The translations under genes were made by a program, and so were the position numbers. A DNA stretch of 64,000 nucleotides from Halocaridina rubra. Its lineage: Eukaryota; Arthropoda; Malacostraca; Decapoda; Atyidae. Of the stretch, positions 35,291-47,464 are shown in pieces (the stretch's first letter is position 1; each line of letters opens with the position of its first letter). Location of the stretch: the NCBI GenBank assembly GCA_037179515.1, contig JAXCGZ010009467.1:136001-200000 (forward strand), written 5' to 3'. Below the pieces are notes generated by a model. It saw only the letters and a list, made by a program, of their open reading frames with translations. It ran no database searches and was not told where the DNA came from.

Positions 35291-35818
35291 CTAAAAATAA
35301 TGATCAGCAATTATTTATCATACAGCAACAGAATACAATTTGCAAGCAATAACACTTAATTTACTAAATTAATAAATAATTCTGAATATCTTATAAATGA
35401 CTAATAATTCTAGCCCATTAAGTATGATATTGAACATCATATTATATAACTAAAATAAATGAACCATACACATTAAAGCAAATGCCTGTACTGATGAAAC
35501 GAGAGATCCTAATCCAGAAAATTTTAAAGAAATGAAGAGAAAATTTTTTCTAACAGTTTACACGATCTCTTATTATGCTAGAAATAATCAAAAAAGGCAG
35601 ACGAAGACTTAGCCCTCATCAATTAAAATTTCCTTTAACCCAAGTAGGTACGCTATGCAGTCTGCAACTTTGGATTGAGAACCATAAACCTCATAAAATA
35701 AAGGCTACCTTCTCTAACGACTCATTGCTAATATTTTTATCACTATGCTTGCTAGGAAGGTTTTTATATTACCCACAATATATGCCAATAATGTACATAT
35801 AAAGCTAATAATACTTAC
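35291..35818. other. Intron 2 of CFAP57, no gene seen
   Basis: AT-rich intron of ~530 bp. No coding or repeat feature recognised. Confidence 0.55.
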
Positions 35819-36029
35819 CTTTCCCTTCTCCAAGAGAAAAAGAACCAGAGTCCAATCAGGAGGTCCTCCTTGAGCAGCAAGCATTCTCTCATCTGGACTG
35901 AAAGCAGCGGCTACGTAATGATCACTCGCCATCTCTGGACAATTGAGAAATCTCTGACGTTTCCTCGTAGTCATATCCCAAACACTAACTGCTGCAGACT
36001 CTCCTCCTCGACATACTGCCAGGAACTGT
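35819..36029 (-). CDS. CFAP57: CFAP57, exon 2 (residues ~68-138)
   Basis: One base completes an arginine codon, then seventy codons start QFLAVCRGGESAAVSVWDM and include VAAAFSPDERMLAAQGGPPD and LVLFLLEKGK. The FSPDxxxLLAQxxxPxxxLxxWxWEK-like block is distinctive for CFAP57. Acceptor TTCTTCAG and donor GTAAGT are strong. The join to exon 1 (SSKR-QFLAV) parallels SPNRRYLAI in vertebrate proteins. Confidence 0.88.
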
Positions 36030-36163
36030 CTGAAGAATTAAATAATTTACCATGTAGAGCTTTCATATACAATATCATTTGTAATCTAAATCTAGAGCCC
36101 ATACTCACAAAATGGGAGGATAGAGCAGTAAGTCATGTTTCACTGCTGATATGGATTTTCATA

Positions 36164-38050
36164 GGCTGAACTAGAGCATGCTTCCAAGATGAAGGATAGA
36201 TACTGGTTGAGAGGATGAGGCGATAAAGAAGGCAAAGCACAGGGACTAGTTCATCTGCATTCTTTGTAGGAACCTGGCAGGGATACCATCAGGTCCAAAT
36301 GCCGTGATCGTCTATGGAGATTGAAGAACCTTATGGACTTTGCGTGAAAAAAGAACAAGGGAGGATATAGGGTTAGAGAGGGGTAAAGTACATGAACAGG
36401 TGGTTTTGAATTTGTTACGGAAGCGTTGGCTGAGAAATGAGAGAAAATAGAGTGGTTTTGTCAGAGGGAGAGCAAGCTAGGGAACCATCAGGACGAATGA
36501 AGGGGAAAGCTAGAGTTACAAAAGGTTTTGGAGAGGTTTTCGGCCCAGGACCAGAAACAATTATCAGTGGGAGAGGAGTATAGGTCATCAAGTTTCCATA
36601 TTAAGAAGAGGCAGTGCAGCAATTCCTAGCTGCAATAAAATCAAAATGAGTTAAATCAGAAGGAGAGGCTTGGTATGACCAGTATACCCAATTCTTGACC
36701 TAAATAAACATGGAGCAGGCACGGTCAACACAAGGATAAGGGGGAGAAAAAGTTTTGATAGAGGAGGGGATGAACGCCTCCAATCCCGGGGTTATGATCT
36801 CGGCAACATTTAGGGCTACCTATTTAGGGCTGCGGATCTGAAGACAGTACCCATCCCAAGGGAGGCCAATGAGAAAGTTATGCAAATCATCACGTTGGGT
36901 ATGCTCTAAGTGCCAAAAGAAGATAGATAGATAGATAGATAACTTTATTGTCAAATTGCAGTACACTAAGTATACAAAGTTATATTCTTTGTGGTACTGA
37001 GCCCCTTACTACAATCAAGATAAAGATAATATAAGATGGTATAAAAACATTGCCTACACAAACATATAGGCTACATACATGTACATACACATACACATTT
37101 ACATATACATATTCACATACCTACCCAATTACACACACACCAATACACACAAACAAACATGCACAACCATACACATACACACTTAATACATACTCCCATA
37201 ACGCTACATTAAGATATACAAACATATCCATTACATTTAAAACCTATCCATCATAGTGATGTAATGACATATCTCATGTGTGCTACTTTTAAATTGTTAA
37301 AAAGTAAAATACTCTTTGGAATCAAGGATTTCTTATATTTACTTGTATGTTGTGCCGGCAATGCTAACCTTCTTCCAGACCTTAAAAAAGTGTAACAGTT
37401 GTGCAGTGGATGGGTTCGATCCTGCATGTGCTGGTAGGAGGAATTGATGGAGGGGGAATGAAAATGGAAGAGATTGAGTTCAAAGAGTGGTCAAATTTAC
37501 CAAAAGAGGAAAGGACAGAATATTAATAGTTTGATGGATAAGAAGTAAAGAATAGGTCAAGAGTGTTAGATGCGTGGTCGTGGTGATCGGGAATACAAGT
37601 AATATGTTAGATAATCTGCTCCAGATCATGAGTAACAGAGGAAGTTAGGGCCTTGATTCCTTCCGCATCAGTGAGAAAAGAATGAAGCAACTCACTGTGG
37701 TGTAAACTAAAGTTTCCAATATAGAGAATTCCAGCATGTGAGGAAGATAGCATGGACTCATAGCAACAGGACAGATATTAAAAACAAAAGATATAACGTC
37801 AACGGAGTAAGGAGAGCAGTAGCAGAAGCAACAAATTATATTGGTAGTGGAGAGATAGATCTACAGCCAGAGAACATAAAAAACAGGAGAGTCAAGGTCC
37901 ATGAGCCTTGCAATGGAAGTGTTAGTGTTACAATGCACACATAACCCACCTTTAGAAAGGAAACAAGAATAAAAGATATATGGTCAGGGACAGCTGGGTT
38001 TCAGAAAGAAGAGAGGTTAGGGAGGGATGTACCCAAGTGCTGTTTCACAG

Positions 38051-38054
<4 letters not shown>
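36164..38054 (-). mobile_element. Family C non-LTR remnant, minus strand (endonuclease to early RT)
   Basis: 36164-36500 matches the reverse-strand sequence of the family C copy at 25520-25840, including FGPDGIPARFL on the minus strand. Beyond the family D insertion, 37430-37990 on the minus strand gives degenerate endonuclease-like text, for example a thymine- and serine-rich NTLDLFFTSYPS block. It is strongly decayed, truncated at its 3' end, and interrupted at 36922-37400. RTE-B and its (TA)n lie on its 5' side. Confidence 0.6.
36922..37400 (-). mobile_element. Family D: short LINE 3' end with (GATA)n tail
   Basis: On the minus strand it reads RRLALPAQHTSKYKKSLIPK then SILLFNN, which looks like the extreme C-terminus of a Jockey-superfamily ORF2 (KYKKSFIPxAIxLxN pattern). 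A 3' UTR follows with an AATAAA-like AATAAAGTTATC and a (TATC)n tail (GATA at 36923-36942 on the plus strand). The UTR includes a diverged ACATAC-rich stretch at 37060-37200. The 5' limit is approximate. Confidence 0.5.

Positions 38055-38126
<72 letters not shown>
38055..38126 (+). repeat. (TA)n microsatellite, 3' side of RTE-B
   Basis: About 72 bp of TA at the 3' end of the minus-strand RTE-B element. Confidence 0.95.
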
Positions 38127-38130
<4 letters not shown>

Positions 38131-41026
38131 CATTCCTCACTCCCCCTTGTAAGGGGGGTGGCCGAGCCAAGAAATGCGGATTCACCACTATTCATACATA
38201 CCTAAACCACTCCTCTCAGCTCCTTGGGATAAAGGATTGCCACATCTCCCCCCTTCCATCCTGCTTGGGTCATCCACAAGGTAGACAAGCAAGGATATTC
38301 TAGAATGACGACCGACAGCCGTAGCTGGTTAACCCCCACCGCTTCATCACATGGCAACTCTCCTAACACCCGTCCATCACAATTCACTGGGCTAGCAGGT
38401 GCGAGAAATCCCTTTGGCCCAATTCATCTATGCACAGTCTTGCTCCACTCATTCCTATCTCTTGCCTGCACTCTCCCCTGTTCCACTGACATTCTTCGTG
38501 CATTTAGGCCTCTTTTCACGCCATCCATCCATCTCATTCTAGATCTCCCTCATGACCTAACTCCAGTCACTTCTCCACTCCACACTCTCTTCACTATTCT
38601 TTCATCTCTCATCCTTTCCAATTGTCCCAAACCAACTCAACACTCTCTGATCTAACCTCTCCGACAGCTTCATTCCAACACCCGTTTCCTGCTTGACATA
38701 CTCATTTCTTGCTCTTTGCTATTCTAGATACACCAGTCATACTTCTCAAACTCCTCATCTCCCTTACATTCAACTTGTTCCTTTCATCCTCTCTCGCATT
38801 CCAAGTCTCTACTCCATGCAATGCTGTCGGCACAATTACACCTTCATATATCCTTCTCTTTGCATTTATTCCCAAATATCTATTTCTCCTTACACTTTTC
38901 AACCCATCGAGACATTTACTTGCTTGCCTCACTCTGTGTTTACCTCTACATCCACTTGTCCACTAATTGACACATGCGACCCCAGATACTGAAAACTCTC
39001 AACTTCTTCAAGAAACTCCCCATTCACTCCTACATCCAATCTGCCAACAGTAACACTCCTCGTGCCTCTCATGACTTTTCTTTTACCAATATTCACCCTC
39101 AACTTCCCTCTTTCACACACACTAATAAACTCGGTCACAAAATGATTCAATTCATCTCAGTATCAGCCACCAGTACAGTATCATCCGCAAATAGCAACTG
39201 ATTCAGTTTCCACAACCTTCCATCCTCACCCACTAGTTCCAAGCCTCTGTTTAATACACTTTAATTTACTTCCCTTACCACTCCATCCGAATACACATTA
39301 AACAACCATGGCAACATTACACTACCTTGATATAACCCTATATTCACCTCAAACCAATCACTCATACCATTCCCAACTCTCACACATACTCTACTATTCA
39401 TATAAAAACTCTTCACCACATTCAACAAACTTCCACTTATTCCATACAGTCGCAACATACTCCACAACCCTTCTCTATATACCCTGTCATACGCTTTTTC
39501 TAAGTTCATAAAAGCCCAAAAAGTGTCCCTACCTTTCTCCAAGAACTTCTCACACACCTGTCTTACAGCAAAAACCTGATCCACACATCCTCTTCTTCTC
39601 CTGACCCTACACTGATCTTCCCCAATCGGTCTCTCAGTATCTTTCCTAATTCTCTCAATGAACACTCTTCCATATAACTTACCAACTACACTCAAAAACT
39701 AATTCCTCTAAAACTACTGCACTCATAGTTATCTCCTTTCCCATTGTAAAGTGGAACTACACATGCACTCCTCCATTTCTTCCCTTTCCTGAAATATATA
39801 TTCAGTAAGCTAATCATGCATTCTACTACTGCCTCCCCACCACTTGACAAGCATTCAGCATGATACCCATCTATCCCTGGTGCTTTACCTGCTTTCATTG
39901 CTCTCAATGCCAAATGTACCTCATCACCTAATATTGGCATTCTCCATTTTTTCTCACAGCCACAATCTCTGCCTCACTATCATGTTCTTCATTTAGCAGG
40001 TTCTTGAAATATTCAACCCATCTCTCTCTCTCACCTTTATTTCATCGACTAGCAATTGCCCATCTGCTCCTTTCACCCTCTCCTTCCTACCACACTCCCT
40101 TTTCCTCACTCTTTTTACTTCCATCCAAAACATGTTTTTAATCATTTCAAAATTCTCATACAAGCATCTGCCCAACCTTACATCCGCTTCTCTCTTTGTT
40201 TCCCTTACCACTTGCTTCGCTAACCTCCTCTTTGCACCATACCCTTTATACTTTTCTACATTGCCTAACTGCAACCATAACTCATAAGCCTACTACTGCA
40301 CTCATCTGCTCATTCCACCATTCACTACCTTTCCTTTTACTGCCACCACTTAGTCTCTTTCCGCGCACTGCCTAGGCACACTTCATAACTTCCCCCTTGA
40401 AACAGCCCCAATCTTCTTCCACTCCCTCCTCCACTTTCTCTTTCACTACAATCCACACATTTCTCACACTAGCCTTTTACTCAGTCTTTCTCTTTCTTAT
40501 ACAATTCATTCACTTTTAGCACCTCTATCCCTCTCTCGCTTTCTCCACTTTTCTCCCATTCTATCTCTACTTTCCACTAAATAATGATCAAGTAATCCAC
40601 CACCAGTTCCTCTAAGAACATTCACATCCAATACTCTTCCAATCACTCTCCTGTTCACCACTACATAATCCATTAATGCTCTGTCAATGACTCTTCCATT
40701 ATCAACTCTGACCCATGTATAATTGTGCACATCCTTCTTTTTATAAACAGTATTAGCAATCAACATCTCTCTCTCTCTCAATGCACATTTCTATCATTTT
40801 CTCTTCACTCTCATTCCTACCAGGTACTTCATACTTCCCAATTACACCATCCACTGGCTCATTCCCTACTCTAGCATTCAAATATCCCATCAACACCACA
40901 TTCACATTCATTCCTAAGTCTTCCACACACTAGATAAATTTCATCCAAAGTTCTTCTTGTTCTTCCTCGCTTTTTTCACTGTCAGGGCTATATGTGCTCG
41001 CAAACGCCCAAGCTTCGCATCCTAGC

Positions 41027-41029
<3 letters not shown>
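38127..41029 (-). mobile_element. RTE-B: RTE-clade non-LTR element, 5'-truncated and broken
   Basis: On the minus strand it starts inside the endonuclease (FASTYSPDSEKSEEEQEELW, near 41010-40950) and continues with VNDHNYTWV-like DRALMDYVVVNRRVIGRV (40680-40620). RT blocks include APGIDGYHAECLSSGGE (39890-39840), WAFMNLEKAYDRV (39520-39480) and a LLFADDTVLVADTE-type block near 39190. Near the 3' end it has RPKCTKNVSGTG. Many frameshifts and stops. It differs from RTE-A at most positions. Both ends abut (TA)n. Confidence 0.83.

Positions 41030-41121
<92 letters not shown>
41030..41121 (+). repeat. (TA)n microsatellite, 5' side of RTE-B
   Basis: About 92 bp of TA between RTE-B and the inverted-repeat element that begins at 41148. 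Confidence 0.95.
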
Positions 41122-41123
<2 letters not shown>

Positions 41124-41147
41124 CACAATATGTTCATTAATTTTATC

Positions 41148-42181
<1,034 letters not shown>

Positions 42182-42363
42182 CAAAATTATATTCAATAAA
42201 ACAATAATTTCAACTCTCACTTGTTTCCTAACAAGGGCTGAGCTAACCAAAAAAAAAAAAAATAAATAAAAAAATAAAACTAATCACTTAACCATTAATT
42301 CATGAGGTTTTTTTTTTTTCCTAAGTGAGAGTATGAAAGTGATTACCAAAAAGGCACACTAAC

Positions 42364-42566
42364 CTCTTGGATGAAATAGCCAATGCCGTGGGTGAATTTT
42401 CTTCGGCCAGACTGATGAAGGACTGAGCGTGTGTGGATGTGTTGTGGAGTACCAGGAAGGCCCCAGCCGGATAAGCAACAATTTCCGTATCTATGTACAC
42501 TACACTCTGATGCACACCCCCTCTTAGTCCGAAGACATACTCGGGCTCAACAAGAGGCGATGACAT
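42364..42566 (-). CDS. CFAP57: CFAP57 (WDR65/FAP57), exon 1 with start codon; gene continues to 4900 and beyond
   Basis: CFAP57 is a WD-repeat plus coiled-coil axonemal protein that helps place inner dynein arms on ciliary doublets. The exon starts MSSPLVEPEYVFGLRGGVHQ, continues SVVYIDTEIVAYPAGAFLVL, and ends ALAISSKR with the last codon split. The FGLR-x(2-3)-V then I-x-Y/F-P-(A/S)-G pattern and position match the N-terminus of animal CFAP57, which supports this ATG at 42566-42564. The donor is GTTAGT. An AG acceptor (ATCAG) sits four bases before the ATG, so a noncoding first exon is likely upstream; a GTAAGT donor at 43466-43461 is a weak candidate. Nine exons give ~530 of the ~1250 residues expected. 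Only WD40 blades are in this window. The coiled coil is outside. Confidence 0.87.
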
Positions 42567-43198
42567 GATTCTGATTAAAATACAAACATATTTTGATGAT
42601 ATAACAAAGAAAACTTATTAAAGAAACTACGGTAATGGATATAACTGATTCTGTCCAAGGTATCTGATAAGCGATATGTTCAACAGTTTCAAAAATGTAT
42701 ATATTACTATTTAAAGCAGAAACATGAGGTATAATGGAGGACAAAGATTATATAATTAATTTGAGAACTAAAGTTAATGAAGCAGATAGTAATATTCAAG
42801 ATATAGAACTAAGAAAAAAGCTTATTCTAAAGGTTTTAAGGAAAACAAAATTGAAGGAAATCTTTAATCGCTTAGTGTAACGTTTTACGGATACTTTTGA
42901 CATTAAAGTAAAATGAATTCTGTATAAGTTTACAATGCTATTAATGGTAATGTATGTAATAACAGTGAAAATATATATTTTACCTTAAATCTTATATAAT
43001 GTTGAGATATAGACTTTTATCCCATTATAATATCCTGTCCGTTTGTTCAGAGGTGTTCGGCGTCTCTTGTTTCCATAGTAACGCATCATTGGGACTGTAT
43101 ACAGAAAACGATTACTATTTAAGGAAGGCTATGGTAACTTGAAAGAAATATTTAATGGTATCTATGGATTTTTCTATTATTTTTTACTCTATTATTCG
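42567..43198. other. Upstream region/first intron of CFAP57, no gene seen
   Basis: AT-rich sequence with an acceptor AG just upstream of the start codon. I see no coding signal and cannot define a promoter. Confidence 0.5.
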
Positions 43199-43365
43199 CC
43201 AGCATCAGTCCCCATTGCGAGGGTACACAATGAAAAACTGATTAGAGGTAAATAAAGCTGGATGCCCTTCCTAATGCCCCGCTGTGGGTTTGATCGCGGA
43301 TTTGTCACTTTCCGAATCGAGTATGCTAGCTATTATGCTACCGCGGTCCCCGGTAGCTAAGCAAA
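43199..43365 (-). mobile_element. SINE-1, tRNA-derived, degenerate copy
   Basis: On the minus strand it has a tRNA-like head (GGACCGCGGTAGC) with a weak B box (GATCAAACCC). The motif GGCATTAGGAAGGGCATCCA follows, then a body ending near ATTGGGGACTGATGCTGGCG. It shares layout and blocks with the better copy at 62775-62933. Confidence 0.75.
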
Positions 43366-43381
43366 TAACAATAAGAGTAAT

Positions 43382-43394
43382 GATAATAATAATA

Positions 43395-43451
<57 letters not shown>
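43382..43451 (+). repeat. (AAT)n microsatellite
   Basis: About 70 bp of AAT/ATA repeats with one phase break. Confidence 0.95.
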
Positions 43452-44144
43452 GCACAGAAAACTTACTCTGCTGTAATAATACCAGGCGAGTGCTCAAAGC
43501 GTTTGCCATATCGCCTTTCAAGATACGTGTACACGAGGTTGGAACCTGTCGTAAGAGTATATGGCAAATAATCAAGGATTATATCGTACTATATAAGTAG
43601 TAAAACACGACAGACGGGTAGGTCTAATTACTGTCTTTTAGTCATATGACTATTTCATGTAGGCCTAATAATGATAATACTGTCCAATATGTGGTATGAC
43701 GACAATCTAGCATCTACCATTGTATTGGGCCAAAATTCTAAAAAGTAAGAAATATATTAAAATTAAACTATTTTGAAATATAAAGGTAAAAAAATAAATA
43801 AAAGAACACTTTACGATAAACTACTCTAATAACATTCAAACAACCTGAATATAAATAGAGAAGGTTAGGTTAGGTTAATTAGAGCACGTATTAGAGTGTT
43901 AATGTTAACAATTAGCTTGTCTGCTAGCAAAATGTAAAAACCTTGGTAGAGCAAGTATTGGAATGAGAAAGTTCATGGCACATCACATATTGGGAGAGCG
44001 CCGTGTCAGTATCATACTTGTGAGAGTTAATTTTCATCCTCAAACAAGATATTCCGAAATATAACACAGGCTGAAAGATTGAGAGGCAATGGATAGATAG
44101 ACAGATAAATAGATATATAGATAGATGCATGCGTACATTCATAT
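43452..44144. other. Upstream region, no gene seen
   Basis: AT-rich stretch. It contains a three-unit AGGTT run (43862-43876), a TTAGG-like telomeric-type motif, and a GATA-rich patch near 44092-44125. No gene recognised. Confidence 0.55.
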
Positions 44145-44370
44145 ACACATCATACACACTTCCGGTTTTACGTCACGGACTCCCTTTTCAACCAAGGGCT
44201 AGGACGGTTGCCTTCTTGCGAAGGACTTGTTTTGGCAGATGTAATCCTTACCCTGAGTGCATGCCCTTGCTAACCTCAGACCGTGACGGGGCGCGAACCC
44301 TCGACCTGACGCCTCAGAGTCGCGGACGCTACCGGTTGAGCCACGGCGACCACACACACATCATACACAC
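44145..44370 (-). mobile_element. SINE-2, minus strand, with target-site duplication
   Basis: Core 44160-44355 is the reverse of the 7454-7650 SINE: tail CCGGTTTTACGTCACGG at the left, tRNA-like head with B box GGGGCGCGAACCC and A-box end TTGAGCCACGG at the right. The flanks repeat ACACATCATACACAC at 44145-44159 and 44356-44370. Confidence 0.9.
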
Positions 44371-44371
44371 A

Positions 44372-44479
<108 letters not shown>

Positions 44480-44564
44480 GAACCAAACAATAACAACAAA
44501 CAAAAAGAATACCACAACAATATAACAGAACAAAATGCTACTTTATACAACACAACATACATAC

Positions 44565-44624
44565 ACACACACACACACATTAGGTAATCACAATTAGGTA
44601 ATCACACACACACACACACACACA

Positions 44625-44626
<2 letters not shown>
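44565..44626 (+). mobile_element. Family A tail-only insertion inside an (AC)n microsatellite
   Basis: 44579-44605 consists of ATTAGGTAATCAC and AATTAGGTAATCAC, exactly the two tail units of family A. There is no UTR or coding sequence. (AC)n flanks it on both sides, 44565-44578 and 44606-44626. It is read as an extremely 5'-truncated insertion. Confidence 0.85.

Positions 44627-44627
<1 letters not shown>

Positions 44628-44713
<86 letters not shown>
44628..44713 (+). repeat. (TA)n microsatellite
   Basis: About 86 bp of TA next to the (AC)n tract that holds the family A tail. Confidence 0.95.
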
Positions 44714-44716
<3 letters not shown>

Positions 44717-45056
44717 TAGCACACACACGTACACACATACATATATATACATATATTACAGTTAACAAAGTTTTCCGTTATTACTCAATTGTCATCTCCA
44801 GTTCAATTTTCCCCTCTCTCAGTCACTGCAACTTCCCTTTCTTATATTTCGACATTTACCCAACCAATGGGGACTCTTCATTTAATTACGCACAAACTAA
44901 TGTTTCCTTTCGTCATTATTCACTCAACGTCATCTGCATAATCTCAACAATAATGGAAAAGTTATAGTAAGAACTTTGGAAAAGTTGTACAAGAAAATTG
45001 CAAATGCAAGAACAGCGGTCATATTCAACAAAATATGTATAAAAGAAAATTTACTG
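44714..45056. other. Intergenic, no gene seen
   Basis: About 340 bp of mixed sequence without a recognisable feature. Confidence 0.5.
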
Positions 45057-45289
<233 letters not shown>

Positions 45290-46382
45290 AAAAATGCATG
45301 TTGAAATTCCGATTAAAATTGTCATAACATTAGTTGGCAGGAGCCTACACCACACTGGCGAAGTAATATATGTATTCCACGTTCGAAATCTGGTAAGGGG
45401 GCAGAAATATATCACATGCTTTCGCATTTAGTGATAAGTTTATCATACACGCACACACACACACCGCGCGTTCAGTGACACACGGAATTGCTCCTCTTAA
45501 ATTTTAGTTTCGAGTGACTAAAGTGCTTAGTGGAAAACTTTACCATAATTTCCAAAAATATGAAATCGTGCAGAGTATTGTGAGTACAAAAACTAATATT
45601 TGTTGTAAGGCGAGACTGTTCATATTAAAGGAAAAAATTGAGAACTTTTTCGTGAGAAGAGAGAAGCTGCCGTCCAGTTTCTGCCTTGAGGGAAATCTAG
45701 AAGAGTTGCCAGACGTGGAGCCTCACACCACATTACCTAATTTTTTGTGTAAACTGGGGAAAGCTCTTGAGCCGTTTTACCTGATCCTGTGGTTCTATAT
45801 ATTGTTAAAAACAGTATCCTTCCCATTTATATTAACTAGTTAGTTAGTTTGATACACGAAAAAATTGAATAATAAAAGAAAAAAAAATTACCAAATACCC
45901 ACCCGTCAACAGTACTGAGTTAAGTTGCCAAGTAGTACAGCAGTCCTATTTTCTTCATTTTTTTTTTTTTGCTTTTCTTTTAGCTTTCTCGTTTGCTATT
46001 TTGTTATTTTGTATATATATTGAGTTAAATGTAAAGTCTAAATCCCGTGATAACATATCTTGGTTAGCAAGTCAGTTTATCAGTTAGGAAGAATATATAA
46101 CAGAAACAGGTGGGTGCCACCTCGAACACATATTCGAATTTTCCTTCAGGTTTGACTTTTGTTTTTCTTTTTCTTTTTATACGTAAATTAACATGGTCAA
46201 GTTTTTAAGTTAAGATGTGTGTTACCAGAAAGGAGACAAACTGAGTCACTAAATAGCACTTATATGGAGATATAAAAATTCTGTGTGAAGGTAAATTAGA
46301 AGTTTTTCTCTTTTCTTTTTTTTTTTTTTTTTTTCCTCTTTCTCGTCTTCTTTCTATATTCTGTGAGAGGGAGAACATAAAA

Positions 46383-47462
46383 ATGAAGCCATCTCTGTCC
46401 CAAACCTCTCCCACCCATGGGGCGGGAGAAGGGGTAGTCATCAGAGGACTTAAACAGAGAATCAAGAAGTTAGAGGAAATGGTTACAAGCCTTGATGATA
46501 AAATTCGGAATATGGATGGAGAAATGAAAGAGAATGAAACACTCAGAGAACAAATAAGATCTTTGGAGGAAGCAAATAAAGCACAAGGGCAGGAGAGAAA
46601 GGAACTAGAAAAAAGAATAAAGAAGCTGGAAGGGGAAAAGAGTCAACTAGAATCTAGAATTTCTAATCAAGAAGATAAAAACAAACAGCTAAATGACAAC
46701 CTAAAGGAATTAGATGTTAGTTCACTGCTCTCTTCTGAGAGAGACGAGATTGCTGCTTGGAATGTTCAGATTAAGGAAAACATTGAACAGTTCAGAAAAG
46801 AGTTCCAGGAGCTGAATATGGAAAATGATGCCATGAAAACGTCCTTTGCTGATGCACTAAAGGGGAATGTGGCAGTAAAAGAGGCTGTAAAGGTGGTGGC
46901 ACTGGAAAACATACAAACAGTTGACTATAAAGAGACAGTAATCGAAAAAATGAAAGACGTTGTGATGGAAAGGGCAAACCCACTCATCAGACAGGCACTT
47001 GATAAGGAGAAGACAGTGGTAATCTCAGGCATAAGTGAATCCCAGGAGCCAACATGGCAGGGGAGACTTGAAGAAAATAAAGCTAGGGTTGTAGACCTGA
47101 TAAGAAAGCTTGGAGTAGTATGTGGTCCTGAGGATATTGTAAACATACACCAACTAGGTAAATATTCGAGGGAAGGAAAGCCGAGACCAACAAAAGTAAC
47201 CTTTGAGAGAGGGGAGACATGTAGGGAAATATTGTTGAGAAAAAAAAGTCTAAAAGACCTTCAAGAATGCAAAGAAGTGTTCATTAGACGATACAGAACA
47301 CAGGAAGAGATGGGAAAGATCAAAAACTTGTTGCAAGAGGCAAGAAGGTTAAATGATGAAAGAAATGAAGAAGAGAAGAAAAATTTTCGTTACGGAATAC
47401 TTCCAGACAAAGGGGAGATAAAGAAGATAATGACAGAAGATCAGGGGATGGGGCCTCATTAA
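46383..47462 (+). CDS. Family A ORF1 protein (coiled coil plus RNA-binding-like domain)
   Basis: A 359-residue protein that should act as the nucleic-acid chaperone/RNP protein of the element. Residues ~20-150 are a heptad-rich coiled coil (RIKKLEEMVTSLDDKI, ELEKRIKKLEGEKSQLE). Residues ~215-345 (VVISGISESQEPTWQGR, KLGVVCGPEDIVNIHQLGKY, RPTKVTFERGETCREILLRK, FIRRYRTQEEMGKIKNLLQE) have the layout of the L1-ORF1-like RRM and C-terminal domains found in CR1 and related LINE ORF1s. There is no CCHC knuckle. The start is the first ATG in frame, 13 bases after a purine-rich GAGAGGGAGAA. Codons 333-335 carry the A AAT TTT heptamer (47381-47387), a candidate -1 frameshift site into ORF2. Confidence 0.85.
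   Translation: MKPSLSQTSPTHGAGEGVVIRGLKQRIKKLEEMVTSLDDKIRNMDGEMKENETLREQIRSLEEANKAQGQERKELEKRIKKLEGEKSQLESRISNQEDKNKQLNDNLKELDVSSLLSSERDEIAAWNVQIKENIEQFRKEFQELNMENDAMKTSFADALKGNVAVKEAVKVVALENIQTVDYKETVIEKMKDVVMERANPLIRQALDKEKTVVISGISESQEPTWQGRLEENKARVVDLIRKLGVVCGPEDIVNIHQLGKYSREGKPRPTKVTFERGETCREILLRKKSLKDLQECKEVFIRRYRTQEEMGKIKNLLQEARRLNDERNEEEKKNFRYGILPDKGEIKKIMTEDQGMGPH
47381..47387 (+). promoter_or_regulatory. Candidate -1 ribosomal frameshift heptamer between ORF1 and ORF2
   Basis: A AAT TTT in the ORF1 frame fits X XXY YYZ. The -1 frame is open from 47369 and leads without a stop into ORF2. The ORF1 stop is at 47460-47462. The heptamer is also present at the same place at 57045-57051 and near 55706. 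I have not identified a downstream pseudoknot. Confidence 0.6.
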
Positions 47463-47464
47463 GA

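Noticed and set aside
45514..45843. 109-residue ORF in the presumed family A 5' UTR
   Set aside because: No recognised domain and no second copy reaches this region to show conservation. It is kept as UTR.
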